DNA of 64,000 bases from Atopsyche davidsoni (GCA_022113835.1 JAILWY010000025.1:2914001-2978000); one strand, 5' to 3'. Numbered from the stretch's first letter, positions 35,512 to 46,989 are shown. A program made the numbers and translations. The notes: generated from the letters alone by a model not told the origin.

Positions 35512-38500
35512 TCAAGAGCTACTAGTAGAGCTTCTGTTCATGCTGTCTCTCTTTTTGTAGAATTCCTGTTGTTTTTTTAATGTCTCGCGCCTAAGTTGAT
35601 GTTTATTGCTGGAAAAAAAATTGTATAAATAATTAATGGTACAGCAGTTAAATGTAAACAGAGGCATTAAATTAATTTCAGAAATCAATATACCCCTGTT
35701 TGTAGTTTATAGAAATAGAAAATGCATTTTATTATTATTATTATATATTTTTGCTGGTACGGGCTGCGTTACTATCTAAAATATTTTATACCTTCTGAAT
35801 TTTTTTGCTGCTTTAGTTTCTTTACAGAGGTCACAAGTTGTTTTAAAACACTGAAACACAAAAAGACATTCAGTATTTTGAAAACACGTATGTTTTAATT
35901 ATATTTACACAAATGGTCTGACAAATTAACATTTTAAAGTTATGTTTATGAATTTCTGGCTCTGGGTGAGTCGTAATATTTTATCACTCGATGGATTCAA
36001 CAAATCAGATAAAAGCTGATTTATATTTTCTCTTCGTCAGTTTAACATCGTTTCAACAGTTGATTTATTATTTAAGAAATTTTATATCATCATGGAGTAT
36101 TAGAAGTTTAATATGGGAGTACAAGCCCCAAATAAGTTGAAGAGTTGCAATACTGATAATTCATAATTCTGATGAATCATTGAGCATCTTTATCGAATGT
36201 AAATTATATTATCTTACGCTTTTACAGTTATCGAAATTGCAACATTTTTCTTTAGTAAATTTGGAGCATTTCTTCACATTTTCCGAGAAACTTTCGCAAG
36301 TACTGAAACCAACAGAAATGAATGTTTTTCAAATAATTAATCAAAATATAAAAAATACATATGAAAAAAGTACACTTAACTAAAGTAGTGACTCCCAACA
36401 CGCTCACGAGTAACATATAATTATGAGTTTAATCAAAAGACAGAACATCTGTCGGAGTAAGGTGCAATTTATATAATTTTTTTATGATATGTATTTGATA
36501 GGAATATTATTTGAGTAAAAAGTGTGATACTTACCAGCATTCAGGTTTAATTTCATTTAATTTTAATTTAATCTTTATACAAATTTCTGATAAGATTTGG
36601 CAGCATGTTTTTTTTTCCTAATGTGCATAAAATACAAACAATTTATTTATCAATTTGTTGGCAAAATCTCAAAAGAATAATAGTACTTTCAATTCAATTT
36701 TTACAACAATAATATAAATTTATGAATACGTCTTGAGTATTATTGAATTCTTGAGAAATAGAAAGTATATAAAGATAGAAAAATGTACGTCAGTTAAATA
36801 TAAATATAAAATAATATAGGTAATTGAAACGAGATATCAGTCTTATTGAAAATTGATAATACCTGTTGCTCAGTAGGCGAGTCAATTTTGCTGTGTTGAG
36901 GCGGTATAGATCGTGGTGAAACAGTTTTGGATGTGCTCTAAAATATTATTAAATCAAGCTCTACCGAGTTATTTATGCCACAAGTGGGAGACATCCAATC
37001 TCAGATAATCAGAAGTCCACCCAGCAAGAGTAAGATGGCAAATAAAAAGAATCCAGACTTGAATAAATTCGTGGCAATTGCATTATGCCATTGCTTAAAA
37101 AATCTCTTTTGGAGTTGAATGAAAATTATAATTACTAAAGTGGTCCCGGGGTCGTGTGACTGGTAAGCAACTGTGGTAACCAAATGGCTGGTAAGCTCAG
37201 TAGTAAATTAGAAGAGCAACTATAAACACAAGATACTAGTTGCAGTTTTAAGGCCGTTTTTGGATTACAGCATTATAGACAAAGCAACTTTAATAAACCA
37301 AATGATAAAGAGATCTCACCTGAGAATTCACAATATTTTGTGATGGGATCCGACCTTCTGTTGTACTTTTATTTCTTTGGACGTTTGAAATTGCAGATTT
37401 ACTTTTTTCTAAAATAAAAATTAACCAGGGATTTATATTAAATACACGCAAGACCTTAAATTCAGTTCTTTTCTATACTAATCAAGTTTTAATGATGGAC
37501 TTGATATTGATTGCAGACTCAAAAGAAAATTTATTTAACAGATTTACATTCTTTTGAGGCTGCAAGGTATTAATAATGATTAAAACCTCTAATAGGATGA
37601 AATTGAAGCAGCATAAGATGAGTCTAAATTCTGGTACATTAAAAAGTTCAGGCAGCAATAAGTCTAAATCCTTCTTATAAGTATGAGAGAATTGTTGGAT
37701 TACAAACCTTCTATTGCCAAAGGCTCATCATGTGAATGAACGTCTATTGCATTCAGGAGTTTTTCAGGTTCATTATGAGAGTATGAATCGGTGTATTTTA
37801 AATAATACGGTCTATAATTGGCCACATTTTCTACTCCCTCATCATCATAATTATTATCGAAGGGTTGCTTATAACTTTGGGCAGAGCTGTCCCCGTAGTT
37901 AATCGTAAATGTCTTGGTAGTAGAAAATAATTTTCTTTTGATATCGTAAGGTGTATTATTTATATTTTTCTTGGATGTAAGCTCTAATTCATTATACGAC
38001 TTTGTTTCTGAAACACATGGACGATATGAATCAATCCGATCTGCATTAATGCAATTTAAGTTGTCAAAGAAGTTTTCGGTTTTATTATTAATAACATCTT
38101 CTTTAGATTTTCCAATTTTTTGATTATTGCAAGATATTTTCGAATCAGTTTTATATTTATCCTTGAGTTTATTTAATTGAATATAAGATGGAGACATTTC
38201 ATTATTTTGATGACCATCCGCTGAATGATTCATTAATTTTACTTTAGATATTTTCAAGTCAGGATTGGCTGAATTTACTAAGTACGTTGGGCTATTTTTA
38301 ATGCAATGATTATCACGGTCAGGCTTATTTATTTCTACTTTATTTTTATCCGTGAGATCTTTTAAGTTCACTTGTTGCTTATTTGGATTATAAGTATTTT
38401 TATTTGATTGTTGTTTTTCTGGTTGGGAATTCATTCTATAAAATTTGGGTGAATTTTCTGAGATACATTGACACTTCGAGGTGGATTTGAGGAATTTTTC

Positions 38501-38983
38501 ATTTTCTGCCGTGATATTTATATCACTTGAATCCTAAAAATAAACAAGTTTTATGAGTAAGGGGCATTGGAAGGAGGAAACTAGAGACTTTACGCCAGCA
38601 GCTGGAAGTCAGCAGTACAGCCAAATTATAATATTATAGTAAGATGGGCAAGGATGAATATGTGTTTATAGCTAGCTGATATTTGAATAATAAGGCTTTC
38701 GCCTATTTCAGCTCTGCAGAAAAGGATTGTATTTACATTGCACATGTTGATACTAATTATCACAATAAGTGCAATATACCGGAAAATAATTAAGACGGAT
38801 CCTGTCTAAAAAGTATTCGAGAAATCAGAACATGTCGACTATATTGTAATGTCAGAAATGTGATTGTTTTAGTAAAATTTAAAGCATATATGTATTATTT
38901 ACCTCCGCACAAAAACATCTTAAATACTCTGCGGGGGGATCTTCACAAGAATTGCCAGGCACTACAATAAAATTTTTTGCCAT
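35512..38983 (-). CDS. Unrecognised 464-residue protein with Cys-rich C-terminal module
   Basis: Eight exons on the complement: 38903-38983, 37708-38533, 37320-37408, 36863-36937, 36535-36617, 36218-36302, 35792-35850, 35512-35608. Every junction has GT and AG, and the phases join without a stop to give 1395 nt, strong evidence of a real gene. The start is ATG at 38983, giving MAKNFIVVPGNSCED; the stop is TGA at 35514-35512. Residues 28-302 come from one long exon and are Asn/Lys/Ser-rich, low in hydrophobics and probably disordered. Residues about 358-433 hold 13 cysteines, including CCTC and CFKTTCDLC, possibly a metal-binding or disulfide module. The end is basic and Ser-rich (RNRSSTSSS-like). 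There is no signal peptide or membrane segment. I do not recognise a family and give no function. Introns are 183-382 bp. Untranslated exons may exist further right. Confidence 0.8.
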
Positions 38984-38989
38984 ATACAC

Positions 38990-40600
38990 TCTATTTATTA
39001 TATATAGTTAAAAATTATTGTTTCAGCTAGAATTAACGATATTATTATAATAATTATAAGTGGCTCACTGTATGAAGGGTACAAAAATAAATGTATTTAT
39101 AAAGTTGTGATAAAATTATACCTATCATCAATTAATTGAAATATGGCAAATTAATAAGCAATTACTATCAAATTTATTGTGCATATGAATTATAATTTTT
39201 ACCAATGACAAATCTAAATGTAAATATGTTTTCCTGTAGAGATAGGAAAAGTCGAATAATCGATTTTTTCGATTAAAATAATATCCGAATTTAATAAAAT
39301 ACTTGCCACAAAGAGTACAACGATTTTAGTGTTTTTATAAATTATTTGTGTAATTAATTAACATAGGGTGAATAATTTATTATTTATATGGATATGAAAT
39401 GTTGTTGTAGGATTTTGGTAAATAATCGATTTTCGATTTCACAAAATTATTAAAAATATTAAGTTTTCATTGAAAAACTAAATCTGCTGTCAATAATAAA
39501 AAAAGGGTAGGTAGGAATTTATTAAATGATTTTAGCGTTTATGAAAAAAAAAAAAAATATATATATATATATATATACTATTAAATGATTAATTATTTGA
39601 ATATCATAAATCAACAAATATCAAACTCTGTACTAGGTATAATATATTATTAAAAAATACAAATTTAGTTTTTCTAAAAAGTAGATTTATATTAAATTTT
39701 AATAATCATGGCGATGTTTTAAATAATCCAACTAGGTTTATTTCAAAACCCGTTTTAAAAATCAATAAAAATTACTTAATTTTTTTCCCACGAGAACATA
39801 TAAAAAAATTACAAATGTAACAATAATAATGATTTAGTTTTAAGAAACCAATTAATGAATTATTTTATTTCATTTATATCTCTTTGGTAAATATACCCCC
39901 GTGAGTTTAAAATTGAATAAAAATAAGCCTCATTAAGAGCATTACTCCTTTTTTCCAGTAACCTATTCATAAATGCTTACAGAAGTGCAGATGAAAAATT
40001 ATACCATGTATATTTTTATATTATTTTTAAAGTACCTTTAAATTAAGGTGTCCATGAAAATAAGCAGTAATTTATTTGTGGATATCTTAATTGTGCTGCT
40101 TTTTTTGCAATGATTAAAAAACCTGTTAAAAGCTATAATGCTACTTGTCCCAGCTGTGAGCTCAGCTTCGTAAATACTATAATTCACTTACATTTGATTA
40201 CTCCAAGATGCAGCTTATCATTTATCAAACACATAAGATAATTTAATTTGGTTAATTATAGCCAGTTAAAATAAAACTGTTAAAATGTTTTTTAAACTAA
40301 AAAAAGTAAAACTGCTTTAATGGATTTTAAACCCGCTGAAGATTCCTGATATAATTTTGTATGTATTATATTAATGTTTTTCAAATTTCTACGCTGAAAG
40401 ACCCCTTAGCTATTATTTTTGCATTACCATAATACAAATCATTCACATTAAACCAACACCATTTTAAACGAATAAAAAGGAGTAATGATACACTCGATTA
40501 TTTTTAACTTACGAAATATCCAAAATCTATTATATTCTCGCTTTTAGTACTGTTGAAAATTCAGCGCATTCAATTCGTTTGGGCGGTTGTGTTCGGATGC
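38990..40600. other. AT-rich intergenic stretch
   Basis: Upstream flank of the 464-residue gene. It contains an A-run and (TA)n at 39545-39577. A LINE scrap (GGGGCATTGGAAGGAGGAAA, 38562-38581) lies just inside intron 1 of that gene. Nothing else was recognised. Confidence 0.4.
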
Positions 40601-40607
40601 ACTATAC

Positions 40608-40893
40608 CAGGGGTGGCCAACTTTAGCCAATTTTTTAAATATATCACTAATTTTTACTTCGGATCTATAATATATACATTTTCACACATAAAGTTGACAA
40701 TCCCTGGACGTGACTTTTTTGGGCCGTAAAATAATTATATAATTTTTTAAGTATGCTTGAACATTTATTTTGCTTATCTACTCTTAGCTCGCGAGAGTTT
40801 CCATTTCTCACCTCCCTCTCCCTGGTTAGACTGCGCCTCTGTCGAGTCGATTTTTAAAGTGGATCTCGGGTACACAAAAGTTGGGAACCCCTG
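40608..40893. mobile_element. hAT-type MITE with CAGGGGTGGCCAAC ends (copy 2)
   Basis: The 286-bp element starts CAGGGGTGGCCAAC and ends GTTGGGAACCCCTG. It is flanked on both sides by CACTATAC (40600-40607 and 40894-40901), a perfect 8-bp target duplication that shows hAT-style integration. It shares the CACCTCCCTCTCC and CTGCGCCTCTG block with 4446-4663. It is non-coding and must have been moved by a hAT transposase encoded elsewhere. A further partial end (CCAGGGGTGG) lies at 63313-63322. Confidence 0.92.
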
Positions 40894-40901
40894 CACTATA
40901 C

Positions 40902-42855
40902 CGAGCACTGTCTGGGGCTAAAATGACTGGCCGGAAAATAATAGCCGAGACGTTGAGGATTATTGAGGACTGCGACATGACTGGCATTGAGTGCTCTTGA
41001 ACTTGTTTCAGAAAATTCTTAACATGCCAACGACCAGAGCTTATATATTATATTTTATTTTAATTTACTACGAATTAATGATAAAAATATAAAATGAAGC
41101 TTGAGAATACGTAAATAAAATTATAAATCACAGTAATTGATTATTTATATATATCGCTTATACTCTAAACTAGTGTTGAATACGCGACCTCTTTTCTATG
41201 CCAGTGATTGTAAAGAATTAAGACAAACAATTGTGTATTTCCTTTTTGAGAAACACTGCTCTAAACAAATAAAATATGATACATATTATATATTTTTGTC
41301 AGAAATACTTTTCGATTTTCCACTTTTCATTTTATCAACACCGGAGTGAAGCTGCCAAGTTAGGATGTTTTTTTTATTTTTTTTTCTCGGTGCTTAAAGG
41401 GTTAGCAGCTCTTTTCCGGATAATATCTTTCTTTTTACGTATTCAGTGGCAGTTGGTACATTTAAATTTATTTGGAGAGCCTTTTTTCTCCGAAGGACAG
41501 ACTTATTAAGGGATTCTGCCAGCACCCCCTCCATATGTAGGCCCGACGAGCCTCTGAGCTACCTCTAACGCCTGTAACTATATAAAGCACGAAGCTATCT
41601 GTACTATATTATATAGTTTTATAGTTAATTTATACTTTTTTTATAGATACACAATTTTGATACATTTAAAACATTAATACATAAGCTGAAATTTCATTTG
41701 TGCAAGTACAAATAAACAACAATACTTTGATCGCATATATATTTATAATATAAATCAACTGAGTGTTAATAGATTTTCGAAGGTTGTTTGCGTCGTTTCA
41801 CATATAAAGAAAGTCCTTAAATTTTAAAGGAATTTTTATTGCCTCAAAGTCTCAAGATTCTGATAATCAGTGGCTGCGAGGTTGAGAGCTCCGAATACTC
41901 ATCATATATCATCAGATTTTGAGGAAGTCTCTTCTCAATCTGGTCTGGTAAAAGTCAATTATTAAGAAGCCTACACACGCTGCAATAACTGAACTGTAAT
42001 AAGCCAACAGCGTCTTTTTATTTAAGTGTTTTTTGTAGCTTTGCCTGAAGCCCTCTACACGTTGCGACAAAACAGACACCCGATCCAATAGCGTCCTCTT
42101 TTACGTTTTATACTTAGGCTAAACCTTAAATAATCAGTTTAAGTAAATATGCCTAAATATATCACCATAGTCGGTTGTAATGCAACGCGTGTAAACAAAT
42201 TAATATGTACACATATTTATGGACTTGATACTGTATTTCAAGGCCTGAAAGCTCTCAAAATCACTTTAAATATATAAAGTATGTTTTATTTTCTGCTAAT
42301 TAAAGATGCCATTCAGGGAGATACTCCGCACAAGTACTAACACAACCTGTTCATGGCATCTGATTTTGCACGAGTAAATACTGAAAGTAAATATTGTATG
42401 ATAGTATATTAATTATTATTAAATACAGTCAAGCTTGGAATCTTCGTGCACTCAGAAATATCCTGTCCGAATCGCAAGACAAGAGTGAATAGTTGAATAT
42501 TTACAAGTTTATACAGACTTTGAACATTTAATTATTTGGCGTTAAAAATACATAAAATGAACCCTTGAAAATGTAAAATCTTGTTGGGGTAAGGCTTTGG
42601 AACTACCCTTAGTCCATCACAGTAATGTGACTACCCCCCAGCCCCCTTGCAGATGATGGAAAGATTGGGCCAATAGTCCCTCCCTTGTTTCAGTAATGCA
42701 GTATCGATTGCACGTCGCATTTGTGATATTTGATATTGGCTACATGTTGCACAAAATGCACTGAGGCGCAGAATATTATATTATTTAGGAAGAGAGGTTT
42801 TATTAAAATTATTTTATACAGAAATAATACATTAAAATCACAAGTGAACTTATTT
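40902..42855. other. Intergenic stretch
   Basis: No supported gene. The open frames at 41137-41509 overlap in two frames and lack any family resemblance. A C-run (CCCCCCAGCCCCC) lies near 42635. Confidence 0.4.
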
Positions 42856-42859
42856 TAAT

Positions 42860-43085
42860 GCTCGGTGATGGAGATGTAGACCTAGAATGATTGTGGAGGG
42901 ATGTTTGTGGAGGTTTCTGCTATTGGAGTATCATTTGTAAATAAAAGTTTGTATAATAATGCTATTGGGTATAGCTGTGATGTTGAAAGACCCGGGGACT
43001 ATGTATTATACATTATTCGCCCTAAAAAAACCATGAACAGACATAGAAATATTTTCAGTGAGATGGTAACCAACCTCATCAGAGT
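42860..43085 (+). repeat. Dispersed repeat with GAATGATTGTGG core (copy)
   Basis: Parallel to 6840-7090 and 30036-30246: AGAATGATTGTGGAGGGATG, TATAATAATGCTATTGGG, AAAGACCCGGGGA, GAGATGGTAACCAACCTC. It is more diverged than the others, and the short frame in it is not conserved. Confidence 0.6.
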
Positions 43086-43248
43086 AGAAGCATATTAAGA
43101 AAGATAATCAAGGCTTCAAATGCTATTTACGCATCTTTAAATGTTGATACAACTTTAAGCAAAATTTCGTATTTTAAAGTGGTGCAAAAAACAACCTTAC
43201 AATCTTGTTGAGGGACAAGGCATTTGATTGGTGAAGATCCATTATTAT

Positions 43249-43432
43249 AATGATAAAAGTAGCTTTGTATTTTGTCTTCACTTTGAGTTTATTATATTTC
43301 GACCAAATGGACTAGGTCATCATCAGATGCATAACTAAAGTTAGTTGACCTAGTCTATTTGGTCGAAACTAGTCATGCAAAAAATATAATAAACTCAAAG
43401 TGAAGACAAAATACAAAGCTACTTTTATCATT
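43249..43432. repeat. 184-bp palindrome with hammerhead-like modules
   Basis: The left arm (43249-43317) and right arm (43346-43432) are inverted copies. Shared pieces are TGATAAAAGTAGCTTTG, TTTTGTCTTCACTTTGAG, TTTATTATAT and TTCGACCAAAT-GACTAGGTCA with one mismatch. The right arm has an extra ACTAGTCATGCA. The arms look like two inverted terminal repeats of a Penelope-like element, joined tail to tail. Confidence 0.85.
43283..43345 (-). ncRNA. Hammerhead ribozyme motif, type I minimal, core intact
   Basis: On the minus strand CTGATGA (43326-43320) is followed by stem II GACC / GGTC, then GAAA (43300-43297), then TATA. This reads as A15.1, U15.2, A16.2, U16.1 and A17, a two-pair stem III without a loop, as described for Penelope-like retroelement hammerheads. 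Stem I can form from AT and GTT before the core with AT and AAC after it, around an internal loop. All core nucleotides seen (CUGAUGA, GAA, A15.1-U16.1, H17 = A) are acceptable. Activity is an inference. Confidence 0.6.
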
Positions 43433-43559
43433 TTAACCTTACAATAATACGACAGTGAATATTAAACTTTCAGCTTTTGAGCATATAAATACGAATCCTA
43501 ATGATGTACACTAATACATCTAATAATGATGATTGTATCTCCAAAAAATACCAAGGTCA

Positions 43560-43850
43560 TCCGCATTGCAAGTGAAGCTGCAACGAGGCGGGGTGCAGTT
43601 TGCTGTTTTAATTTAATTTAAGAAACGTGTTATGAGCAATGTACAGGTAATCAATTCCGCTTCGGTTTCCACCTGTAGGTTTCGCTGATTGGCTGCGACT
43701 GCCGGTTAGCTGACGAGACAGACTTGCAATGCTGGTTTGTGCGAGTGTGGGGGCCTTAAGGACCGCTCGGGTGAACCAAAGTCTTAATTGACTCGGGTAG
43801 GCCAGTGTGAAATTAAACGCTACAGTCGACCGCCACAAGAAAACTGCTCA
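43560..43850. other. GC-rich unclassified patch
   Basis: It stands out in composition and contains CGCTGATTGGCTGCGACTG and similar pieces. It adjoins the repeat at 43853. An open minus-strand frame of 76 codons has no known family. No exon call is made. Confidence 0.3.
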
Positions 43851-43852
43851 AC

Positions 43853-43960
43853 AAGTAAATAAATTCAATATTTTTGACAGAGAGTACTTGGTGGAATTCC
43901 ATTTTAATATTTTTGAATAAAATACTTGAGTGATTTTCCACATTTTTGTTTTTATTATTT
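43853..43960 (+). repeat. Terminal-repeat family around the cuticle genes (copy 1)
   Basis: TTCAATATTTTTGACAGAG, AGTACTTGGTGGAATTCC and AAAATACTTGAGTGATTTT follow in order. The same blocks, in direct or inverted order, occur at 56466-56640 and 58150-58361. Confidence 0.85.
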
Positions 43961-44317
43961 TGTTCAAAAATATCAAAAAGTAAATATTAAATTTTTTTTT
44001 TTAATTTTTTTATTACTCTGATTTATTTATAATAAAAAAAACACGCACGACATTGCATGACAATACAATATTTGATATTTATTTTTTAACAATTATTTCC
44101 TTTTTTTAAACAAATATTCCCGTTTTACTTATCTATCACATATATGGATTTTTCATAATTACCTTGAATAATTAAAATTATTACTAACACCAGCGCAATA
44201 TATATTCGATAGATCTCAAAATTTAAGTGTAATGATATTTTTGGATTAAGTATTACAAACAACTATATAAATAATGTAAAATACGGTTCTTATTACTTTG
44301 CAATTTTATTACATGTT

Positions 44318-44372
44318 TTCGATACTCCGACGTTTCGGTCTGCGTGATGGGACCATATTCGCGTCGGAGTAC
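44318..44372 (-). ncRNA. Degenerate hammerhead-like motif with intact stem I
   Basis: On the minus strand the outer stem TACTCCGACG / CGTCGGAGTA (10 bp) encloses GGTC / GACC (stem II) followed by GAAACGTC. The CUGAUGA box is replaced by CGAATAT, so catalysis is unlikely. The architecture otherwise fits a Penelope-like hammerhead. Confidence 0.5.
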
Positions 44373-44496
44373 CAAGAAACCAAATTTTTTCATAGCAACG
44401 GCTACCAAAGCCTTCGAGCACACTTTTTAATTTACTGTATTAAATTATATTAATTAAAAACGAAGACATACATGTTTACGCGTTGACTGCACATGT

Positions 44497-44567
44497 ACTG
44501 TAGGTCAGTGGCGGAGGCGCGGGCGTGGCTCCTATATAAGTCCCAGGTTCGATCCCCGACCTACAGT
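44497..44567 (+). promoter_or_regulatory. Core promoter of the two-domain cuticle gene
   Basis: The TATA box TATATAAG is at 44533-44540, and an initiator-like ACAGTTT has its A at 44565, 32 bases downstream. The transcript then runs about 60 bases to the ATG at 44626. The whole core is enclosed by a 10-bp inverted repeat, ACTGTAGGTC (44497-44506) and GACCTACAGT (44558-44567), and includes a B-box-like GGTTCGATCC (44547-44556). Confidence 0.8.
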
Positions 44568-44625
44568 TTTCTCAGACAGTCCTGCACAGGAGGTCTAGAG
44601 TAGTCTCGTCTCAACGCAACTCAAA

Positions 44626-45814
44626 ATGAAGGCTTTTGTAAGTGACATTCAATTATTTTTTAAAGATACCTGCTTCTGAACATTGCCACATATTAAAAAA
44701 AATTTAATGTTTGTTAAATTAAAATAAAATCAGTCAAATATGGTACTTCTTAAAATGTAGTTTTTTTAAATATTTTCAAACGCACAAATACTCTTTGAAA
44801 CATATATATTAAATATATGTGATATTTCATTAAAAAAATCACAAACGCGTATATTATAAAATATTTCAAAGTGTGCTAATAACCGGGTTGATTACCCTAT
44901 ATGTGCTTGTAGGACGTGCATCATGAACTTGTACTAAATAAAATTCATTGTAGGGTACTGCAAGTGGTTACTGGCAGGTTGCAAGTTTAAAGACCAGTCG
45001 TCCTTGCATTGTTTATCGAATAAAACATTTTTAATGGCGTGGAATTTCACGATATACTTGTTTGACGCTTTTAAAGACAATGGAGGCATAAATATAAAAC
45101 ACTGTATTTTTTATATAAATTGTATGCATATTTTTGGATATTCGATTCCAGATTGCTATGTGCTGCTTAGTATCAGCGACGCAGGGTTCCATCATTGCAC
45201 TGGTTCCATATGCGTCCCAATATCACTCCCAAGACTCGCTCGGGCAATACTCCTACGGGTACTCCGGAGGGCCTTCATCCAAGAGCGAACTCCGCACGGT
45301 TGATGGCGTGACGCAAGGAGGCTATTCTTATATTGATGCCAACAACGTTCTGCAATCAGTCAGCTACGTCAGCGACCCCATCAACGGCTTCCGGGTCGCT
45401 GCGACGAACCTACCCCACCAAATCGCTACAGTCCCCCAAGAAACACCGGAAGTGGTCGCAGCAAAGGCAGCGCATTTCAAAGCCCACGAAGAGGCTAAGG
45501 CCCGGAAGCGTCGATCAGCTGTGGCATTCGTACCTGTTGTTTCTAGTCAGTACAGGACGCAAGATGACCTTGGACAGTACACGTATGGGTACAACGATGG
45601 CTTATCGTCGAAGGTCGAGTCTCGGGCTATCGACGGGACTACCAACGGAGGGTACTCGTACGTGGATGGAGACGGACTCGTCCAGAATGTGCAGTACATC
45701 GCTGATGCCAATGGGTTCAGAGTGGCTGCTTCCAGCCTGCCTCCTCTGCTGGTGGCTGCCAAGATTGCTCACTTTGCTGCCCACGCTGAAGCCAAGGCGC
45801 GACTCCATGCGTAG
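44626..45814 (+). CDS. Cuticle protein with two RR (chitin_bind_4) domains
   Basis: Two coding exons, 44626-44637 (MKAF, then GTAAGT) and 45152-45814 (after GATTCCAG), give 224 residues and a TAG stop. A four-residue first exon is typical of insect cuticle genes. Residues 1-16 to 1-20 form a signal peptide (MKAFIAMCCLVSATQGS). RR domain 1 spans about residues 36-92 (QYSYGYSGG ... GGYSYIDANN ... GFRVAATNLP), and RR domain 2 about 146-201 (QYTYGYNDG ... GGYSYVDGDG ... GFRVAASSLP). Each is followed by an AAxxAHFxAHxEAKA segment, so the protein arose by internal duplication; KRRS at 123-126 separates the halves. RR domains bind chitin, so this is a secreted structural protein of the exoskeleton. 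It resembles cuticle protein 6/7-like proteins. An in-frame upstream extension at 45134 is intron read-through. Confidence 0.95.
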
Positions 45815-46500
45815 AGTAACAAACATAAAATCCAAGACCTCTCGTACTGCTTTCACCGCATAATGAAATTTTTTAACCTTAAAAGTCAATTTAGTAAAAA
45901 ATAATGTAGACATTTTTCATGAAAATATATAAAATATAACAAAACAAAATACTTATATATTTATTTATTTTTAAATTGTGTATTTTTAAATCTCCTATGA
46001 CTCAAGACTTAAAAAATATATTTGTAAACGGTTATCAAATTGAGTTATTTGCTTGCAGTATTATATCAATATATATTGATGAAGAGTTTCTTTAATCAAT
46101 TTTCAATATTTGAAAAAATGTAGTTAATCATTATCAATCAATAAAACCTGTATAGGCAAAATCGTACTTCCTGTGAGACGGTCTTCACAAAAAATCTTAA
46201 CCAGTTAGAACTATAATGAATCTCAAAATAGATTTTTTACTTAATTAATAACCGATTATTTATGTACGTTTTATTTGGAGAGTGACGATTTCACTTTTTA
46301 ATAAGAAAATTTGTTATATTTCCGGTAGCTGTACATAGCGTAAGTATGAAAAAGAGAAACCAAGAAAAGACAGAAAAACATTCAATTTTCTATATAGCGA
46401 TGATATGAGATAGATAGAAATGAATGAAGAAACACAATTCGGTTCGCCGTACAGAATAACAAGCTTTCAAAGGGAGGTCTTCTCCATCCCTTGTTTAAGA
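45815..46500. other. 3' flank of the two-domain cuticle gene
   Basis: AT-rich sequence with no perfect AATAAA close to the stop; AAAAAATAATG at about 45897-45907 is the nearest variant. No other feature was recognised. Confidence 0.4.
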
Positions 46501-46574
46501 TAAATTCTCAATTTTCCCTTGCCTTCATTGCGCCCTCTATTTCAAGATACTCCGTGTCTACAATTCGGATTATT

Positions 46575-46985
46575 TTTTTTACAGGAGTTTAAAAAATACG
46601 CCGAGGCTATCGGAAGACTCGAGCTAAAGAAAGTAAACCTGAGCTTTGCAAAGCTGTGCCTCAAAAAGCTCACCATTGAATCTTACGCACATATACAAAT
46701 GCATCAATATTTTTATATATGAAATTCATAATTTTGTGCCTTTTATATGCATGAAAAAAAAAATATTTTATATAACTAAAGAAAGTAAATATGAGCTTTG
46801 CAAAGCTGTTCCTCAAAAAGCACGCACATAGAAAAAATCATAATATTTTATATATTCATTGAATGTTTTTTTCTGAAATTTACAAAGCCTTAATGCTTAT
46901 CGTCACGACAAATTGCATTATTATTTAATTTATATAAAAATAATGTGAATTAAAAATTCATAAAGCTGTGCTTCAAATTTAAGCT
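46575..46985 (+). repeat. Degenerate tandem repeat of about 155 bp
   Basis: CTAAAGAAAGTAAACCTGAG then TTTGCAAAGCTGTGCCTC (from 46623) recurs as CTAAAGAAAGTAAATATGAG then TTTGCAAAGCTGTTCCTC (from 46777), and a third trace AAAGCTGTGCTTCAAA is at 46963. The segment just before (after TTTTTACAG at 46583) is open and charged, but no gene can be supported. Confidence 0.6.
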
Positions 46986-46989
46986 ATTA

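Noticed and set aside
36180..36383. Plus-strand 67-codon frame
   Set aside because: It is antisense to exon 6 of the 464-residue gene, which has matching splice sites and phase.
37001..37183. Minus-strand 60-codon frame
   Set aside because: It lies inside intron 3 of the 464-residue gene and is bypassed by in-phase splicing.
44498..44566. Possible tRNA gene (7-bp acceptor-like stem, B-box)
   Set aside because: It lacks an A-box, an anticodon arm and a paired T-stem, and a TATA box lies in its middle. It is reported instead as a promoter palindrome.
45333..45913. Long open frames in other frames over the cuticle gene (both strands)
   Set aside because: They overlap the two RR domains, which are unmistakable in the 45152-45814 frame.
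46519..46722. Charged open segment after TTTTTACAG
   Set aside because: It continues into a degenerate tandem repeat, and no partner exon was found.
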